From the NCBI GenBank assembly GCA_003615045.1, contig ML014119.1, positions 124,001 through 188,000 on the forward strand: 64,000 nucleotides of DNA. The letters run 5' to 3'. Numbering within the stretch: the stretch's first letter is position 1; every line of letters starts with the position of its first letter. The stretch comes from Caulochytrium protostelioides (taxonomy: Eukaryota > Chytridiomycota > Caulochytriomycetes > Caulochytriales > Caulochytriaceae). The position numbers were made by a program, and so were the translations under genes. This document shows, one piece after another, positions 48,001 to 58,689 of this stretch. The notes beneath the pieces are model-generated. The model saw only the letters and a program-made list of their open reading frames with translations, ran no database searches and was not told the origin of the DNA.

Positions 48001-51000
48001 TCAGCGCGGCCCAGGTCTGGTTCGGCCCGCCCGCCTCCGGGGCGTCGGCCGACGCCTGCACGGCCGTCACGGCGATCGATCTCGTGACCGCCTACGACCA
48101 CTGGGCGGCCGCATGGACTGCCTACGTATACCAGCAGCAGGTCTCGCGCGACGACGTGGCACCGCTCAACAGCGACAGCGACGCCTTCATGACCACCCTG
48201 CGCCTGCCCATGCACCGCGCGCTCCTGCTGGAGGGCACGCCGTCGGCGCTCGTGCCGGCCACCCTGCTCTACACCGTCCAGCAGCTGAATGCCCGTGGCC
48301 ACGACGAGGCCGGCGACGCCGCGGCCCCGGCGTCGGCATCGTCCATGACGCCGCGGTGGACGACGCATGCCGGCGAGCGCCTCATCATCCAGACGGCACT
48401 GACGCTGCTCACGGACTGCGCGTATCGCCAGAGCGACGCCATCATCGGGCACGCCGGCTGGGCCGCGTGGCGCCATGCTGCGGCGCAGCTGGTCGCGACG
48501 CCCCTCGCCTACCCGGCGCTCGTCCAGACTGCCGAGCTGCTCGTGGCGTGCTACCGCGCTGGCGTCGACTCCACGCGGCTGCAAGCGCCCATCGCGGAGA
48601 TGGTTGCCCGCGTCCTGTCCCGCACCGGCGGTCAGTTCGTGCTGGCCGACCGCAAGGTCCGGGAGACACTGATCACGACGCTGCTGCCGGCGCTTCAGAT
48701 CGACGACGTTGTGGCTATCATCCATGCTTTTGCCGTGGATGGCCGTGCGTCCTCCGCGCCGCGGCTCGAGAACCAGCTTGATGTCGCGTTGCTGGAGCGG
48801 TTCGCCAACGACCTGGGCGCCCGCCCCGTGCGCGACCTGCGCCGCCTGCTGTCGCCGCCGCTCATGAAGCTGCTGATGCACTACGTGCTGCGCCACGATG
48901 TGCCCGCCATCGAAGTTATGCTGGCCCAGAACCTCGCCCAGCATCCCATCTTCCGCGGTAGCCGCCCCCTGCCGCACGGCACCCTGCAGAGCCTGGCGGC
49001 CTTCCTCGCGGCCGATGATGCTCTCATGGAGGGCTGGATCGCGCTCGTCACGGCGCCAAGGGATGTTGACGTCGCCGCCGACGTGTCGCCCGCGGCCTCG
49101 AAACGGGCGCCGCTGACGCTGTCGAAGGTGCGTCTCCTGACGGCGTGGGTCGCCCGCGACCCAACGGTGGCCCGCCGCCTGCTCGACGCGCCCGCGTCCA
49201 GCGTCGTTACCGCCGACACGCCGGCGTCGCTGCAAGCCGCTCTGCTTGCGCTGCGCTTCCACGCGTGCGCCTGCACCGCGGACACGGCGTCGGCCTTCGA
49301 TGCGGCCGGTCCCGCGCAGCTGCTCCAGCTCACTGAGGCGCAGATCGAGGCCGCGTGTGCCGGGACGCTGCCAGCCGACGCCGGCGTCTCGTGGGCCGTG
49401 CTGTGGCAGCAGCATGCCACGATGCTGAACGTAGCCTCGGACGCCGCCGCGCACTGGACCGCCGTCGCCGACGCGCTGACCCGTTCGACCACGGCGCACG
49501 GGTTCCCCGCCCTGAAGGATGCCGTGGACCCCGGCGTCGTCGATGGGAAGACGCCTTCCACGGCCGCATCCATGCTGGGCTGCCTGCCGCACATCGTCGC
49601 TGCGGCGCCGTCGGCCTTGCCGCCGCTCGTGGTCGCGCTGCTCGCGGCCGTGTGCGGGGACCTCGCGCCGACGCCCGCGGCGCTCCACCTCGTGGCGGGT
49701 CTCCTGCAAGCCGCGCGGGCGACGGCGCAGCCGCTCGACTTTGCCGCCCGCCCGTTGCTCCCCACCGCCTTCACGCTGTTCCTGAAGCGGGCCGCCGGCC
49801 TTGCCGCGCTCGACATCACCGACCCTGCGGGCGCCGAGGCTCTCGCGGCGCTGTCCCACGCGTGTGCGGCCGTCGTCGCGCTGCCAGGCGCCGTCGCGCC
49901 GTCGCTGCTGACGGTCGACGCCTGCACCACGCTGCTACGCCACGCCGAAGCGACCGTCGCGGCTCAGCCGGGCACGCCCGCCGACCTGCGCACGCCCGCG
50001 GCCGCCCTCATGCGCGCCGTGTATACCGCGGCGCCGCATCTCAACGCGTCCCAGACGCAGCTAGCCCCGCTGTATGCGCCATCGTACCTGACCGCGCTCA
50101 TGCCCTACTTCCAGGGGAAGCTGAGCCGGTATGATCTGGCCGTGATGGCCATCGTCCGCCACTTCGAGTCGAGCACCACCCGCCTGAGCGTGTCCTATGT
50201 GATGCGCAGCTTCGGCGCGGCGCGGCTGCCCGCTACCAGCCCCACGGATGTCGATGTCCACAAGCTGTGGCAGGACCACGGCCCGGTGGTGGGCAAATTC
50301 CGGCAGGGTCTGGGCCTGCTAGCGTACCTGGACCAGCGCGCCCTGGCACAGACGCTGCATGCGTTCCCGAGCGCGATGGCGCTCGCCGCGGCGTTGCTCG
50401 CGGACCCCGACGCGGACGCAACCGCGGTCCTCCGCGTGCACGACGGCCAGCCCACGCAGTGGTACAACCCGCTGTTTGTGCTGTCCATGATCAACCTCGT
50501 GCTGTCGGACGCGGAGGCGATGCAGACGGCCCACGCGCAGGCCCGCGCCGGGATGGCCGCCGAGGAGCGGGAGGCCGACCAGCAGTCGCTCCCGGCGTGG
50601 ATCCTCGTGCTCGAGACGGCCACACAGACGGGCCTGCTGCCGATGGCGCTCGTGGCCGCCACGAGCGACGCGCTGCCCGTGCGCCACGTGGCGTACGACC
50701 TGATCACGCGCTTTGAGCAGCTCGCCGTCGCGGGCGAGGGCATCTGGCGCAACAGCGAGCAGGTCGCCGTCGTGCTGATGTCGCTGCGCAACAGCGTGCT
50801 GGCGCCCTACCAGGTCCTGCCGCTCGGCCCGGCGCTCTTTTACGCGCAAGCGCTCATGCTCATGTACCGTCCGGCGCACACCGTCTACGGCACCGTGCAG
50901 CGCATCGCCCTCGGCGCCCGCGACGCGCCGCTCCACCGGATCCCGGGCTTCAAGAGCTTCCTCGACCGCACCCACGCCGACGAGATCCGGCCGCACCGCC

Positions 51001-52445
51001 AGTGGATCCTGCGCCTCGTGGGCGACGCCATCGCGCCCGGCCGCGACTGGACGCTGCTCACCGAGACGCGCGTCGTCAGCACGCTGCTGGGGCTCGCGGG
51101 CTCGTCGCTCGTCGACGCGTACAGCCGCCAGCTCCTCACGGCCGCCGTCTTCAAGATCGCGCGCCGCATCCCGGTCAGCGCGTGGACCGGCGACGCGGTG
51201 GGGCTCGTGCCCGTTTGCGGCGCCAGTCTCAACCAGGTCGACTGGGCGGCGCTGCTGTGCAACGCGAGCGGCTTGGACGAGGCGCGCGGCCTCGATGCGG
51301 CCGCGACGGCGCCCCGCGACGGCGCCCCGCTGAGGGGCGTCAAGACGGTCGCCCAGATCCAGGCGCGCCGACGCGAACAGACGGTCGCCTGGCTCCGCGT
51401 GCTCGCTGCGATGCTCGCCGCGGCCGCAGCCGCGTGGCCCGCGGTGGCGGACGGCGCTCCGCTCGCGAACGCCGACGCTGCCGCCGCCGCGGACAGCACT
51501 GCGAGCGACTCGGATAGCGACTCGGACCCGGATTCGGACAGCGACGCCGAAGCGGCGAACGATGCGGTCATGTACGACGCGGCGTCGACGTACGCGCTGG
51601 TCGAGACGGCCGGGGGCGCGGCTGACGACCGCCGGCTCATCGGTCGCCGTCTCGTGGACGTGCTAATCACCGTGATCGACCAGCTGACGACCGCCGCCGC
51701 CGCCGTCGCGGCGTCCGCCGACCCCGGCTTCCTCGGCACCGCATACGCCCTCGTCGCCGACGCGTGCGCGGCGCTCAACGGCGCCGACACGGCGCTGCGC
51801 CTGCCGGTGCCGATGCTCGAGCGCTTCGTGGCCGCGTGGCCCTTCGACGCGCCCGGCCTGCCGGCGCGGACCCACGCGCCGCCGCTGCCCGGCAGCACGG
51901 CCCTGCTCTTCTCGACCGCGCCCACGGCGGCGCCCCCGACCGCCGCCTGCGTCGACGCCCTGCTCGACGCCATGGCCCGGCAGGCCCGCGTCGACCCGGC
52001 CACGGCATGGACGCCGACGGCGCTGCTCTGGGCCGTGCGCCACCTGCGCGCCGCGCCGGCCGCCGCGCGCCAGGCGCTGGCACACCGCGTCCTGCTGCGC
52101 CACGCGCTGCTCGCCCACCCGGCGGTCTGGCGCGCCGCGCCGCTTGCCGACGACGACGGCGTGCTCGAGGCCTTGGCGCCCGCGTGGCAGCCGTGGACGC
52201 TGGCGCTCGACGGCGGCCAGGCCGCGCTGCAGCGCGATGCGGCGCTCAACCTCGGCATGCTGCGGCGCCTGGAGCTCGCTGCCGCCGGCGGCGATGCCGC
52301 GGCCGTTCAACAGCTCGACGCCCGCCTCGAGTCGGTCGTGAGCCGCATGGCGCTCCAGGACGCGCTGCAGACAGACCCCGTGGGCCCGTGGCGCGGGTAT
52401 GATGCGCTCTTGCACATGAATGCCGACCCCTTGGGCGCCTTCTAA
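45078..52445 (+). CDS. URB1: URB1/NPA1, ribosome biogenesis HEAT-repeat protein
   Basis: 2455 codons from the first ATG 45078. The ATG at 45375 (MVSLRPPSTKRST) is an equally plausible start, since the N-terminus before it is Ser/Arg-rich. The N-terminal Npa1 domain is recognisable: LFHLVHKTLEV, TKTAKLDFFNHTTLEAFG (about 495), HPFLYQLFTNAELGLYFTEYGW, LLFRLLVALPELQAPF, SFRWFINAGFLSAFL, IPKPMTQTTFVHMIQHDNRLVRLVSI. A very long alpha-solenoid follows. The C-terminal domain includes PALFYAQALMLMYRP, IPGFKSFLDRTH and RQWILRLVGDAI (about 1920-1990). An acidic Ser/Asp run lies near 2143. Npa1/URB1 acts in early pre-60S assembly in the nucleolus. Human URB1 is 2271 residues, yeast Npa1 1764. Confidence 0.85.
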   Translation: MQKLEPSQRRITSTPPRTSRTPLSLRARPADPASSEPANQRQRFPEALPSGARLIRLGRSRSLTPPRGRRSGAPRSRNAVAPQDTRWFSSTARSRIDAVMVSLRPPSTKRSTPHHGGDDGAAASSSSKPKRSRTSASVASMAAEAGVSSTTTRESSKSAVPATLATPATPSSSAAATASREPVVALSIAAYAAFLAKHGSTPSPASRYSKDVLDQLFKVLAPVNITLVQLCQGVVDAEESEEARQLATFFAQQSSDADAPFPMLVALWQQFQDEYAENDQHALTEQRERAPAAADVDADADAGGIPDDETPAEDVSQALVRRRRIWRRHQVLMVHVSLLIQASTVVPGLAARGAVLAERLLSQHADDLMAVMDAHIGDMVRACAFLLRMLADVAANSVVQHLDFSHRAFGTFMATTLKPWVPLVDEKSQQPLVIDVRGSVIAAFAALVRRASPTNRLVLLNRRDLFHLVHKTLEVTTTPTAVGAYTDALWAACHDQHWTKTAKLDFFNHTTLEAFGQVLKAETCEPHVHPFLYQLFTNAELGLYFTEYGWSTAALATSHAKSGKAIRVHNLVALRFMATLQPMRFTGQRALLFRLLVALPELQAPFWEQLAASTAFQPRASFRWFINAGFLSAFLLSDIPDLRRHVAELPDIEPVCIPKPMTQTTFVHMIQHDNRLVRLVSIGLILSGLTRADAIAAQAAAAVDAVARETGSAASEAAGLVRFRERLGTQLSLQVPPIDKIVGLLSVETHVAGLIGILKVLLGYQRWMPSALRDHRFEWSAALAKIPTALANDAQLRPVLLDVFQSQPQLPWWKKLGDDKSMLHGLLRWAFSPKPHASVAQVAQLRSQLADQLVLWLTAQRLASEHDVRVLWANLSAVPAITPSAMSLWLAEVAQATRQLTNVQSVLAAAATSGDADRMSSLINTAIRLFAKEGTSFTVNTPPAVYFRKVLRDLVFQTPALAAPIREAIADVAPLSAAQVWFGPPASGASADACTAVTAIDLVTAYDHWAAAWTAYVYQQQVSRDDVAPLNSDSDAFMTTLRLPMHRALLLEGTPSALVPATLLYTVQQLNARGHDEAGDAAAPASASSMTPRWTTHAGERLIIQTALTLLTDCAYRQSDAIIGHAGWAAWRHAAAQLVATPLAYPALVQTAELLVACYRAGVDSTRLQAPIAEMVARVLSRTGGQFVLADRKVRETLITTLLPALQIDDVVAIIHAFAVDGRASSAPRLENQLDVALLERFANDLGARPVRDLRRLLSPPLMKLLMHYVLRHDVPAIEVMLAQNLAQHPIFRGSRPLPHGTLQSLAAFLAADDALMEGWIALVTAPRDVDVAADVSPAASKRAPLTLSKVRLLTAWVARDPTVARRLLDAPASSVVTADTPASLQAALLALRFHACACTADTASAFDAAGPAQLLQLTEAQIEAACAGTLPADAGVSWAVLWQQHATMLNVASDAAAHWTAVADALTRSTTAHGFPALKDAVDPGVVDGKTPSTAASMLGCLPHIVAAAPSALPPLVVALLAAVCGDLAPTPAALHLVAGLLQAARATAQPLDFAARPLLPTAFTLFLKRAAGLAALDITDPAGAEALAALSHACAAVVALPGAVAPSLLTVDACTTLLRHAEATVAAQPGTPADLRTPAAALMRAVYTAAPHLNASQTQLAPLYAPSYLTALMPYFQGKLSRYDLAVMAIVRHFESSTTRLSVSYVMRSFGAARLPATSPTDVDVHKLWQDHGPVVGKFRQGLGLLAYLDQRALAQTLHAFPSAMALAAALLADPDADATAVLRVHDGQPTQWYNPLFVLSMINLVLSDAEAMQTAHAQARAGMAAEEREADQQSLPAWILVLETATQTGLLPMALVAATSDALPVRHVAYDLITRFEQLAVAGEGIWRNSEQVAVVLMSLRNSVLAPYQVLPLGPALFYAQALMLMYRPAHTVYGTVQRIALGARDAPLHRIPGFKSFLDRTHADEIRPHRQWILRLVGDAIAPGRDWTLLTETRVVSTLLGLAGSSLVDAYSRQLLTAAVFKIARRIPVSAWTGDAVGLVPVCGASLNQVDWAALLCNASGLDEARGLDAAATAPRDGAPLRGVKTVAQIQARRREQTVAWLRVLAAMLAAAAAAWPAVADGAPLANADAAAAADSTASDSDSDSDPDSDSDAEAANDAVMYDAASTYALVETAGGAADDRRLIGRRLVDVLITVIDQLTTAAAAVAASADPGFLGTAYALVADACAALNGADTALRLPVPMLERFVAAWPFDAPGLPARTHAPPLPGSTALLFSTAPTAAPPTAACVDALLDAMARQARVDPATAWTPTALLWAVRHLRAAPAAARQALAHRVLLRHALLAHPAVWRAAPLADDDGVLEALAPAWQPWTLALDGGQAALQRDAALNLGMLRRLELAAAGGDAAAVQQLDARLESVVSRMALQDALQTDPVGPWRGYDALLHMNADPLGAF

Positions 52446-52685
52446 ACGCAGCGTCCACCCTCGTCCCACGCGCGGCGCAATGATGACCGCTGTCCCAACC
52501 TCGTTGGGTCGGTCATCGTCCAAGCGCCTCTCGGGTGCTCGGATGCCGCTCAACTCGATCGATCCACGAACCGCATTAAACTCGTCGCACCAGTCGATCA
52601 TGTATCAGAACCTCAAGAGAATAATAAAACCCATCGCCACGGTAGAGGATGTCTCACAACGTCCAGAGCATTGCGACCGCCGCGG
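52446..52685. terminator. Short convergent 3' region of URB1 and VPS35 with AATAAA
   Basis: 240 bp between two stop codons. AATAAA at 52623-52628 on the plus strand, about 180 bp past the URB1 stop, is a plausible polyadenylation signal, so the two 3' UTRs may overlap. Confidence 0.4.
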
Positions 52686-55600
52686 TCAGAAGGGCGAGGC
52701 GTAGCCCCAGTGCGGCCGGGGCGCCTCGGCCTCGGCGTCTTCCTCGCCCGTCGGCGTCACGATCGCGACCCACCGGCCGGCCGGCACGCCGCGCTCGGCA
52801 TCCAGGCCCGCCGCGCCGCGGAACCCGCCCAGCAGCGCCTCGGCCCCGGCGGCCCCGGCGCCCGCCTGCAGCTGCGCGATCTGCGCCGCTTCTTCGCGCT
52901 GCCGCATCGTGATGTAGGCCAGTACGTTGCGGAAATGCGTGAGGACGGCGGCGCAGGCCTGATGGTACCGTTGGGGCGGCGCCGCGGCGCCATGGCTCCC
53001 CGAAGCGGCGCCACGAGCGGCCGTGGCGGCCGGCGTGCTCGGGTCCTCCGGGAGATCCGTGAAGGAGACAGCCGACTGCGCAAACCCGTCGGAGGCCGCC
53101 GCGGCGAGGCCCGGCGCCGGCGAGGGGGCGCCCGCCGCGTGCTGGTGCTGGTGCTGCTCGCGGACCATCCGGGCGACCGAGCGCGCGACGCTGGCGAGCA
53201 CGGCGTTGATGTGGTCGAGCGTGACCGTCTCGACGCCGCTGTCGAAGAAGTACAGATACCGTTCCAGAATCTCGATCTGCAGCGCGGACTGCAGCGCGCT
53301 GTTGAGGACGCTGCCGCTGGAGGCGACGTGGTTGGCTTTCTGGAGGCACTCGAGCGTCCGCCGCGCGTGGTGGTACGGCTGCGGGTTGGTGAGCAGGATG
53401 GACGCCGCCGCCGCGTCGTCCGTGCCGGCTATGGCGCCCGCGGCGGCACCCGGCGCGATGGTGCGCGCCACCGGCGTCTCCCAAAAGAGATGGCTCACCA
53501 GGGCAATGGCGCGGCTCTGGTCAGCGCGCTTCAGCAGTCGCGTCGCGTGCAGGGCTGCCTTCGCCACGAGCGTCTCGCGGTTCTCGGGGCCCAGCACGCT
53601 CCAGCTCTTCTCCGCCATGGCGCGGACGGCGGCCGCGCTGGCCCCGTCGGCGCCGAGCACCTCGCACCGCTGCATGCCGCTGACGCCGATCAGCGTGCCG
53701 ACGATGAGCTGCAGCGCCGAGACCTGGGTCCGACTATCGCTGCCGATGCGCTCCTCGTACAGCACATACGCCTCGACTAGGAACGCGTATGTCGCTTCCT
53801 CGAACCCGCACGTCGCCGCCGCGAGCGCACACTGCAGAAAGAGGCGCAGCGCGGCTTCGGCAGGCGCCACGGTCGCATCAACGCCGCCGCCGCCGCCGCT
53901 GCCGCCGCCGCCCATCGCCGCTGTGGTCGACCGCGTCGAGGCGCTCGGGGCCCAGAAGTCGACGGCGGCGGCTTCGACGTCAAAGCCATACCCTTCAAAG
54001 CCATCCGTCGCGAGTTCCGCGTCGCCCCGCGCCGACTCGGCGAGCGTGCTCACGACGCGGTGCGCGAAGCGGAACAGTGACTCGGTCTGGTGACGCACGA
54101 AGGAGTCGTTGTTCGTTACCGGCTCGCCCGCCGCCGTGACTGGCGCGTCCGGCGGCGGCAGGGCCCAGCGGTGGGACTGCAGCCGGTAGATGAGCTCGAG
54201 CGTGCGCGTGACGAGCGGCGCCAGCAGCGCATCCAGCGGGTAGCGCCGGGTGGGGCCGTGGGCGAGGGCGACGCCGCTGCCACCCAGGCCGTCCGCTTCC
54301 GTCTCGCCGGGCTGGCCCGTCAAGTACGTATACGCGATGTGTAGTAGACGAATGTCGTGAACCAGGCGCTGCCGTGCCGTCATGCGGCGGGGGCGGAGGC
54401 GGCGTCGGCGGCGACGCTGGGCACGGCGGCGCCCCGCCTCGGCGGCCTTGACGTCGGCGACCGGTGGCCCCACGGCCGCCGCGGGTGCAGCCGCCGTCGT
54501 CCCAACAGCCGTAGCAGGGACCGCTGGGGTGGCCCCCGGCGGGGCCGCGGCCGCAGCCGGCTCGCTGCCCCATCCGCCCTGGAAGTCCATATCCATTTCG
54601 GCCGCCAGGGCCGAATAAGGGTCGTCTGCGGGCGGCGGCGGCGGTGAGGTCACGGACACGGCTGTCGCCGCCGCGGGCGCTGCCGGGGTCGGTGCCGACG
54701 CCGGTGGTGAGTGCGCGGCGTGCACGGACCCGGTCGCGCCACGAGATTGGATCCCGCCGAGCCCATCGCTGGTGTCAGGGTCGTCGTCGCCCGCAGCCGG
54801 CGGCGCCGGCGTATCGCGGGTCGAGTGGATGAGTAGAATGACGCGGGACAGCGCGTGCGCTTCGTCGAGCACCGTCTCCGGGTCCAGGTCGCCGTCGCCG
54901 CTGTCGTCGCCGCTATCGTCTCCATCAGGCTCACTGGCGGCGGCCGCGCGGCGTGACGCGGCAGCCAAACGCGGCGGCTGCGCGCGAATCAAGGGCGCCA
55001 GCAGTTCGCCCAGCAGGAGGTGAACGGCCGCGGGCTCGTCGACGGCCACGGCGGGCGCCGACGGCATCGACCGTTGGCGATTGAGGCCGTGGGCTGATGC
55101 CGACGCCGCCGCTGCCGGACTGAGGGCGCCCAGGAGGCTTTCGGTAATGCGGAGTGCGATCGCGCGGCGCGTGGCCGGCGGCTGCAGCACGAGCAGACCC
55201 GTGTAGTTGCCGCCGTAGAACGCGGTGGCCGCGTGGCGGCCGGCGGCCGCCGGGTCAGCGCCGGGGGCATCGGCATCGGCGTCGACGCGGGCCCGCTGGG
55301 CCATGGTGACACGGCTCGACGGGAACCGCAGCAGCGTCGCGAGGACATCGCGGCCATACGTCTCGAGGGGCACCGTCAACAGGCCGTACAGGCTTTGAAT
55401 GGCGTCGCGGTCGAGTCGCGGCGGCGGCTGCGCCGACGCAGCGACGGTGGCGGAAGGCGGCGCTCCCGCGTGGCCTTCGTCGTGGTGCTGGAACATTGTG
55501 TCGCTCGTGCTGTCGCGAGTTGCTACTGGCGCCGGCGGATGCAGCCGGCGCATCACGCAAACGCGGGCGAATCCGAGCACGCGGTCCATCAGCGCCACGT

Positions 55601-56190
55601 GGTGCGGGAAACAGGTCATGTTGAGCTTCAGGATGCGCGCCAGCAGCATCAGCGTATCCGCGAGCGGGAACTGCGGGCGGTAGATGGGCTGCGTCTCCGC
55701 GGACCACGGCTCGGCCAAGCCCGCCGGATCGTTGGCCGCCGCCGCCGCCGCCGCCGCCGACGGCGAGGAAGACGACGACAAGGACGACGACGCCGCGGCA
55801 GTGCCCATCATCAGCGCCACCATCTCGTCCCAAAAGACGCGCAGCACTCGTAACGGAATCGGGCTCTGGGCGTCTTCCTCGGCCTCGGCTTCCGCTTGCG
55901 CATCGGCATCGAGCGCGCTCGGCAGCGGCGTCATAGATCGCGCCCACCAGGCGCCGCCCGCGCGAGATGCCGACGATGGAGCCAACCCGCCGACCGCGCC
56001 GGTGGTACCGCCGGCCGACAGTGGCGGCGAGCCGTCGCGGCGTTCACGCTCGCGTTCCGCATAGCCGATCAAGCGATCGATAAGGGCCACCAGGACGTCG
56101 CGCAGGCCCTTGATGGCCTCCGAAGCGCCCGGCGCGGCATGACTGCCCGACGCGCCTGGCGGCGCAGGCGCGACCGCGTGATGGCCGTTG

Positions 56191-56224
<34 letters not shown>

Positions 56225-57734
56225 GGGTATACTGCGCCAGAACGGCGGCCAAGCCGCGGACCAGCGGCCGCAACGTGCCGAGATGGAAGGCGTCCGGAAA
56301 GACATTGACGACGCCGTCCAGCAGGTAGGTCTGGGCGAGCACATCGCGGCATCCGACAATCTCGTGCAACAGCAACGGCAGCACCGACGAGGCATAGAGA
56401 TCTAGGGTCAGGCCGTCCTGCGGCGGCGGGGGCGATAACGGCGTCGTCGACGGCGCCTTCGAGCCCTCGGAGGCCGTCGGCGACCCGGGCGCCGAGGCGC
56501 CGTCCGATGGTGCCGTCGGCACGCGCGACGCGGGCGAGGCGGCACTCGGGTCGCTGTTCACGATGAGTTCACTAAGACGGACGAGGTTGACGCCGACCAG
56601 CAGCCGCAGCTCTTTGCGCTCGCGATGGCGCGCAGCACGCTCGCGCCAGGGCCCGGCGTGCTGGTGGCGCACCCAGAGCTTGTTCATCTCGATGAAGTTG
56701 GTCAGCAGGAACGTCAGCGTGTCGTGCAGCGAGCCGTCATCGGTCGCATGCTCGGCATCGATTTCGGCCTGTGTCAGTTCCCGCTCGTCGTGGTCGGCGG
56801 CGACGACGGCGTTGCCAGCCCCGTCCTGTTCTGGCCACGGCTTGCCGGACGACGCCACGGCGCCGGCCGGTGCGCGCTTCGTCGCAGCCGTCGACCGCGT
56901 CGGCAGATGGCCCTTGGTCACGGTCACCAGGTAGTAACGCAGGAAGAGGCCGCGCAACGGATGCTGGACGCCGCGCACCATGTCGAGCATATCGCGCATG
57001 ACCTCCTTGCGGCCGAGGCGCGTGATGGGCGCCAGGGCCGACGCGGCGGCGGACGGCGCCGCGGACGAGAGAGACGCCGCGAGATCATCGCCCGCGTCGG
57101 CGGCGGCGTCGGACGCTGCGCGCATCGCGACGCTGCCGACCGTCACCATTAGATAGAGCCGGGGCAGCAGCGAGCCGGCGTACTGCACGAGCTCATACAG
57201 CTCGTGGAGCGGCGGGACCGTGCCGCTGGGCGACGCGAGCACCGCCGCCGCACCGTCCGCGCCGCCGTCCCGCCCGGCGTCCGTGTCCGCGTCGCGCGCC
57301 GCAGCACTCGAGACGGCCGTCACGCCGTCGTACACGAACTCAGCGACATCGGCCAACGCGGCCGTCACAGCCATCCACAGCTCATAGTAGGCCGTGGGGC
57401 CCAGCCCGCCGGCCGCCGTCGAGGGGCCCTGTCCCGCAGCGGCGGCGGCGGCGCTTTGGCCGGCGGCGGCGCCACCTCCGGTGATCTGCGACGGGTTGCC
57501 GCTGGCCGCGAGGCCGCTCGCGCCGCCCGCAGCACTGGCAGGGTGGGCGTGGCCGGAGCCCGCGGCGACGCGGAGCTCCCCGACCATGGCAGCGGTATGC
57601 TTCAGCGCGTCCATGAGACGGTGGTGCTGGAGGGCGCGGTGGAGGTGGGTGCGGTGGAGGGCGAGGGCCGCGGTGATGGCTGGCGGGAGCGCCGACGCGG
57701 CGCCTGCCGCCGACGGCGCATACGAGGCCGTCAT
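52686..57734 (-). CDS. VPS35: VPS35, retromer core subunit, greatly enlarged
   Basis: 1682 codons from ATG 57734 (MTASYAPSAAG); the frame is open to an ATG at 57956, but residues before MTASY do not resemble the family. Vps35 blocks occur in order: HHRLMDALKHTAAMVGELR, LYELVQYAGSLLPRLYLMVTVG (with the PRLYLM motif that binds Vps26), GVQHPLRGLFLRYYLV, FLLTNFIEMNKLWVRHQHAG, ERKELRLLVGVNLVRLS, HEIVGCRDVLAQTYLLDGVVNVFPDAFHLGTL. The C-terminal solenoid with EIRIY-like helices (LQIEILERYLYFFDSG) follows. Retromer sorts cargo from endosomes to Golgi or plasma membrane. Human VPS35 is 796 residues; the doubling comes from many Ala/Ser/Pro inserts between conserved helices, plus a poly-Ser tract. Convergent with URB1. 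Confidence 0.95.
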
Positions 57735-58689
57735 GAGGGGAGCGCCGCCCGTCGCGGGGCTCCGGGGAGGATCGGGTCGAGCCGGGCCGTTGGCCGTTGG
57801 CGGGCACCAGATCCGCGGGGGCGGCCACGTGGCAGCGTCTCGGTCGGTCTCCCGAGGGACGCGCGGCGGTATCGCGGCAACAGCAGCAGCCGTCGTCTGG
57901 AGGGTCACGCGAGTCAAGCCGATGCGAGGCAAGGCACGGCGAGGCGAGGCGCGCAACGGATGAAAGACGATGCACGAGCAAGGCGATCGCTTTCATCCGA
58001 CAGCGGCAGCGACGTCCGCATCGCCAGGAGCGGCGGCACCGCGGAAGGGCGATCGATCTGAGACACCCACGTGGCGACACGACCGCCGCAGCACGATCGA
58101 TCGTGCCTTGTACGGGTGTGTGCGCATGCACGCGCGCCAGCCGATCCGCGTTGCGTTCCAGAGCAAAGGGGGGTCGCGTGCCCGCCCGTCTGGCGGTGGC
58201 GGCGGCGGCGGCGACCGAGCGCGCCGACACGCGGGCCCCCCGTCATGGGCCGGTAAGCGTCGCTCGGGCCTTCCGGGCGCCTGCGACATCGCCAGCGGTA
58301 AGAGGGTGCTCGCACCCAGAATGCCAGTCCCCTCCTCCGTCTATGCGGCGTCGCGACGATCAGGTTCAGTGAAAGCATTGAGATAAATAAAATAAAACGA
58401 GCGCGTTAGAAAAAGAAACAAAAAGGAAGGCACGGCTACGATGTCGCCATCCATCAGAAAGTGGCCATCCAACGCAGCGTGCTATGCAGAAAAAGCGATG
58501 AAAGAGAGAACAGAAAGTCGAGCGCCAAGCACGAAAGCGACTTGCAGCGCTTCAACGGCGGGAAGCAGGTATGCATGGTATGAAAAAAAAAGCCAGAGGG
58601 CTTCGTATCAAAAAACAGCTTCGTATCAGGACCGCATGCCACACAGGACCACGTGTCGCACGCGCCAAGAGAAGCAACACTCCCCAAAC
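57735..58689. other. Intergenic region, ISCU 3' flank and VPS35 promoter
   Basis: 955 bp, GC-rich up to about 58.3 kb and then AT-richer (AAATAAAATAAAA at about 58384-58397). Both neighbours are on the minus strand. Open frames here are GC shadows; no RNA gene is recognised. Confidence 0.5.

Noticed and set aside
47313-49859. 848-codon open frame on the minus strand
   Set aside because: It lies opposite URB1, is Arg/Gly/His-rich with no domain pattern, and is explained by the GC-rich codon bias of the sense gene.
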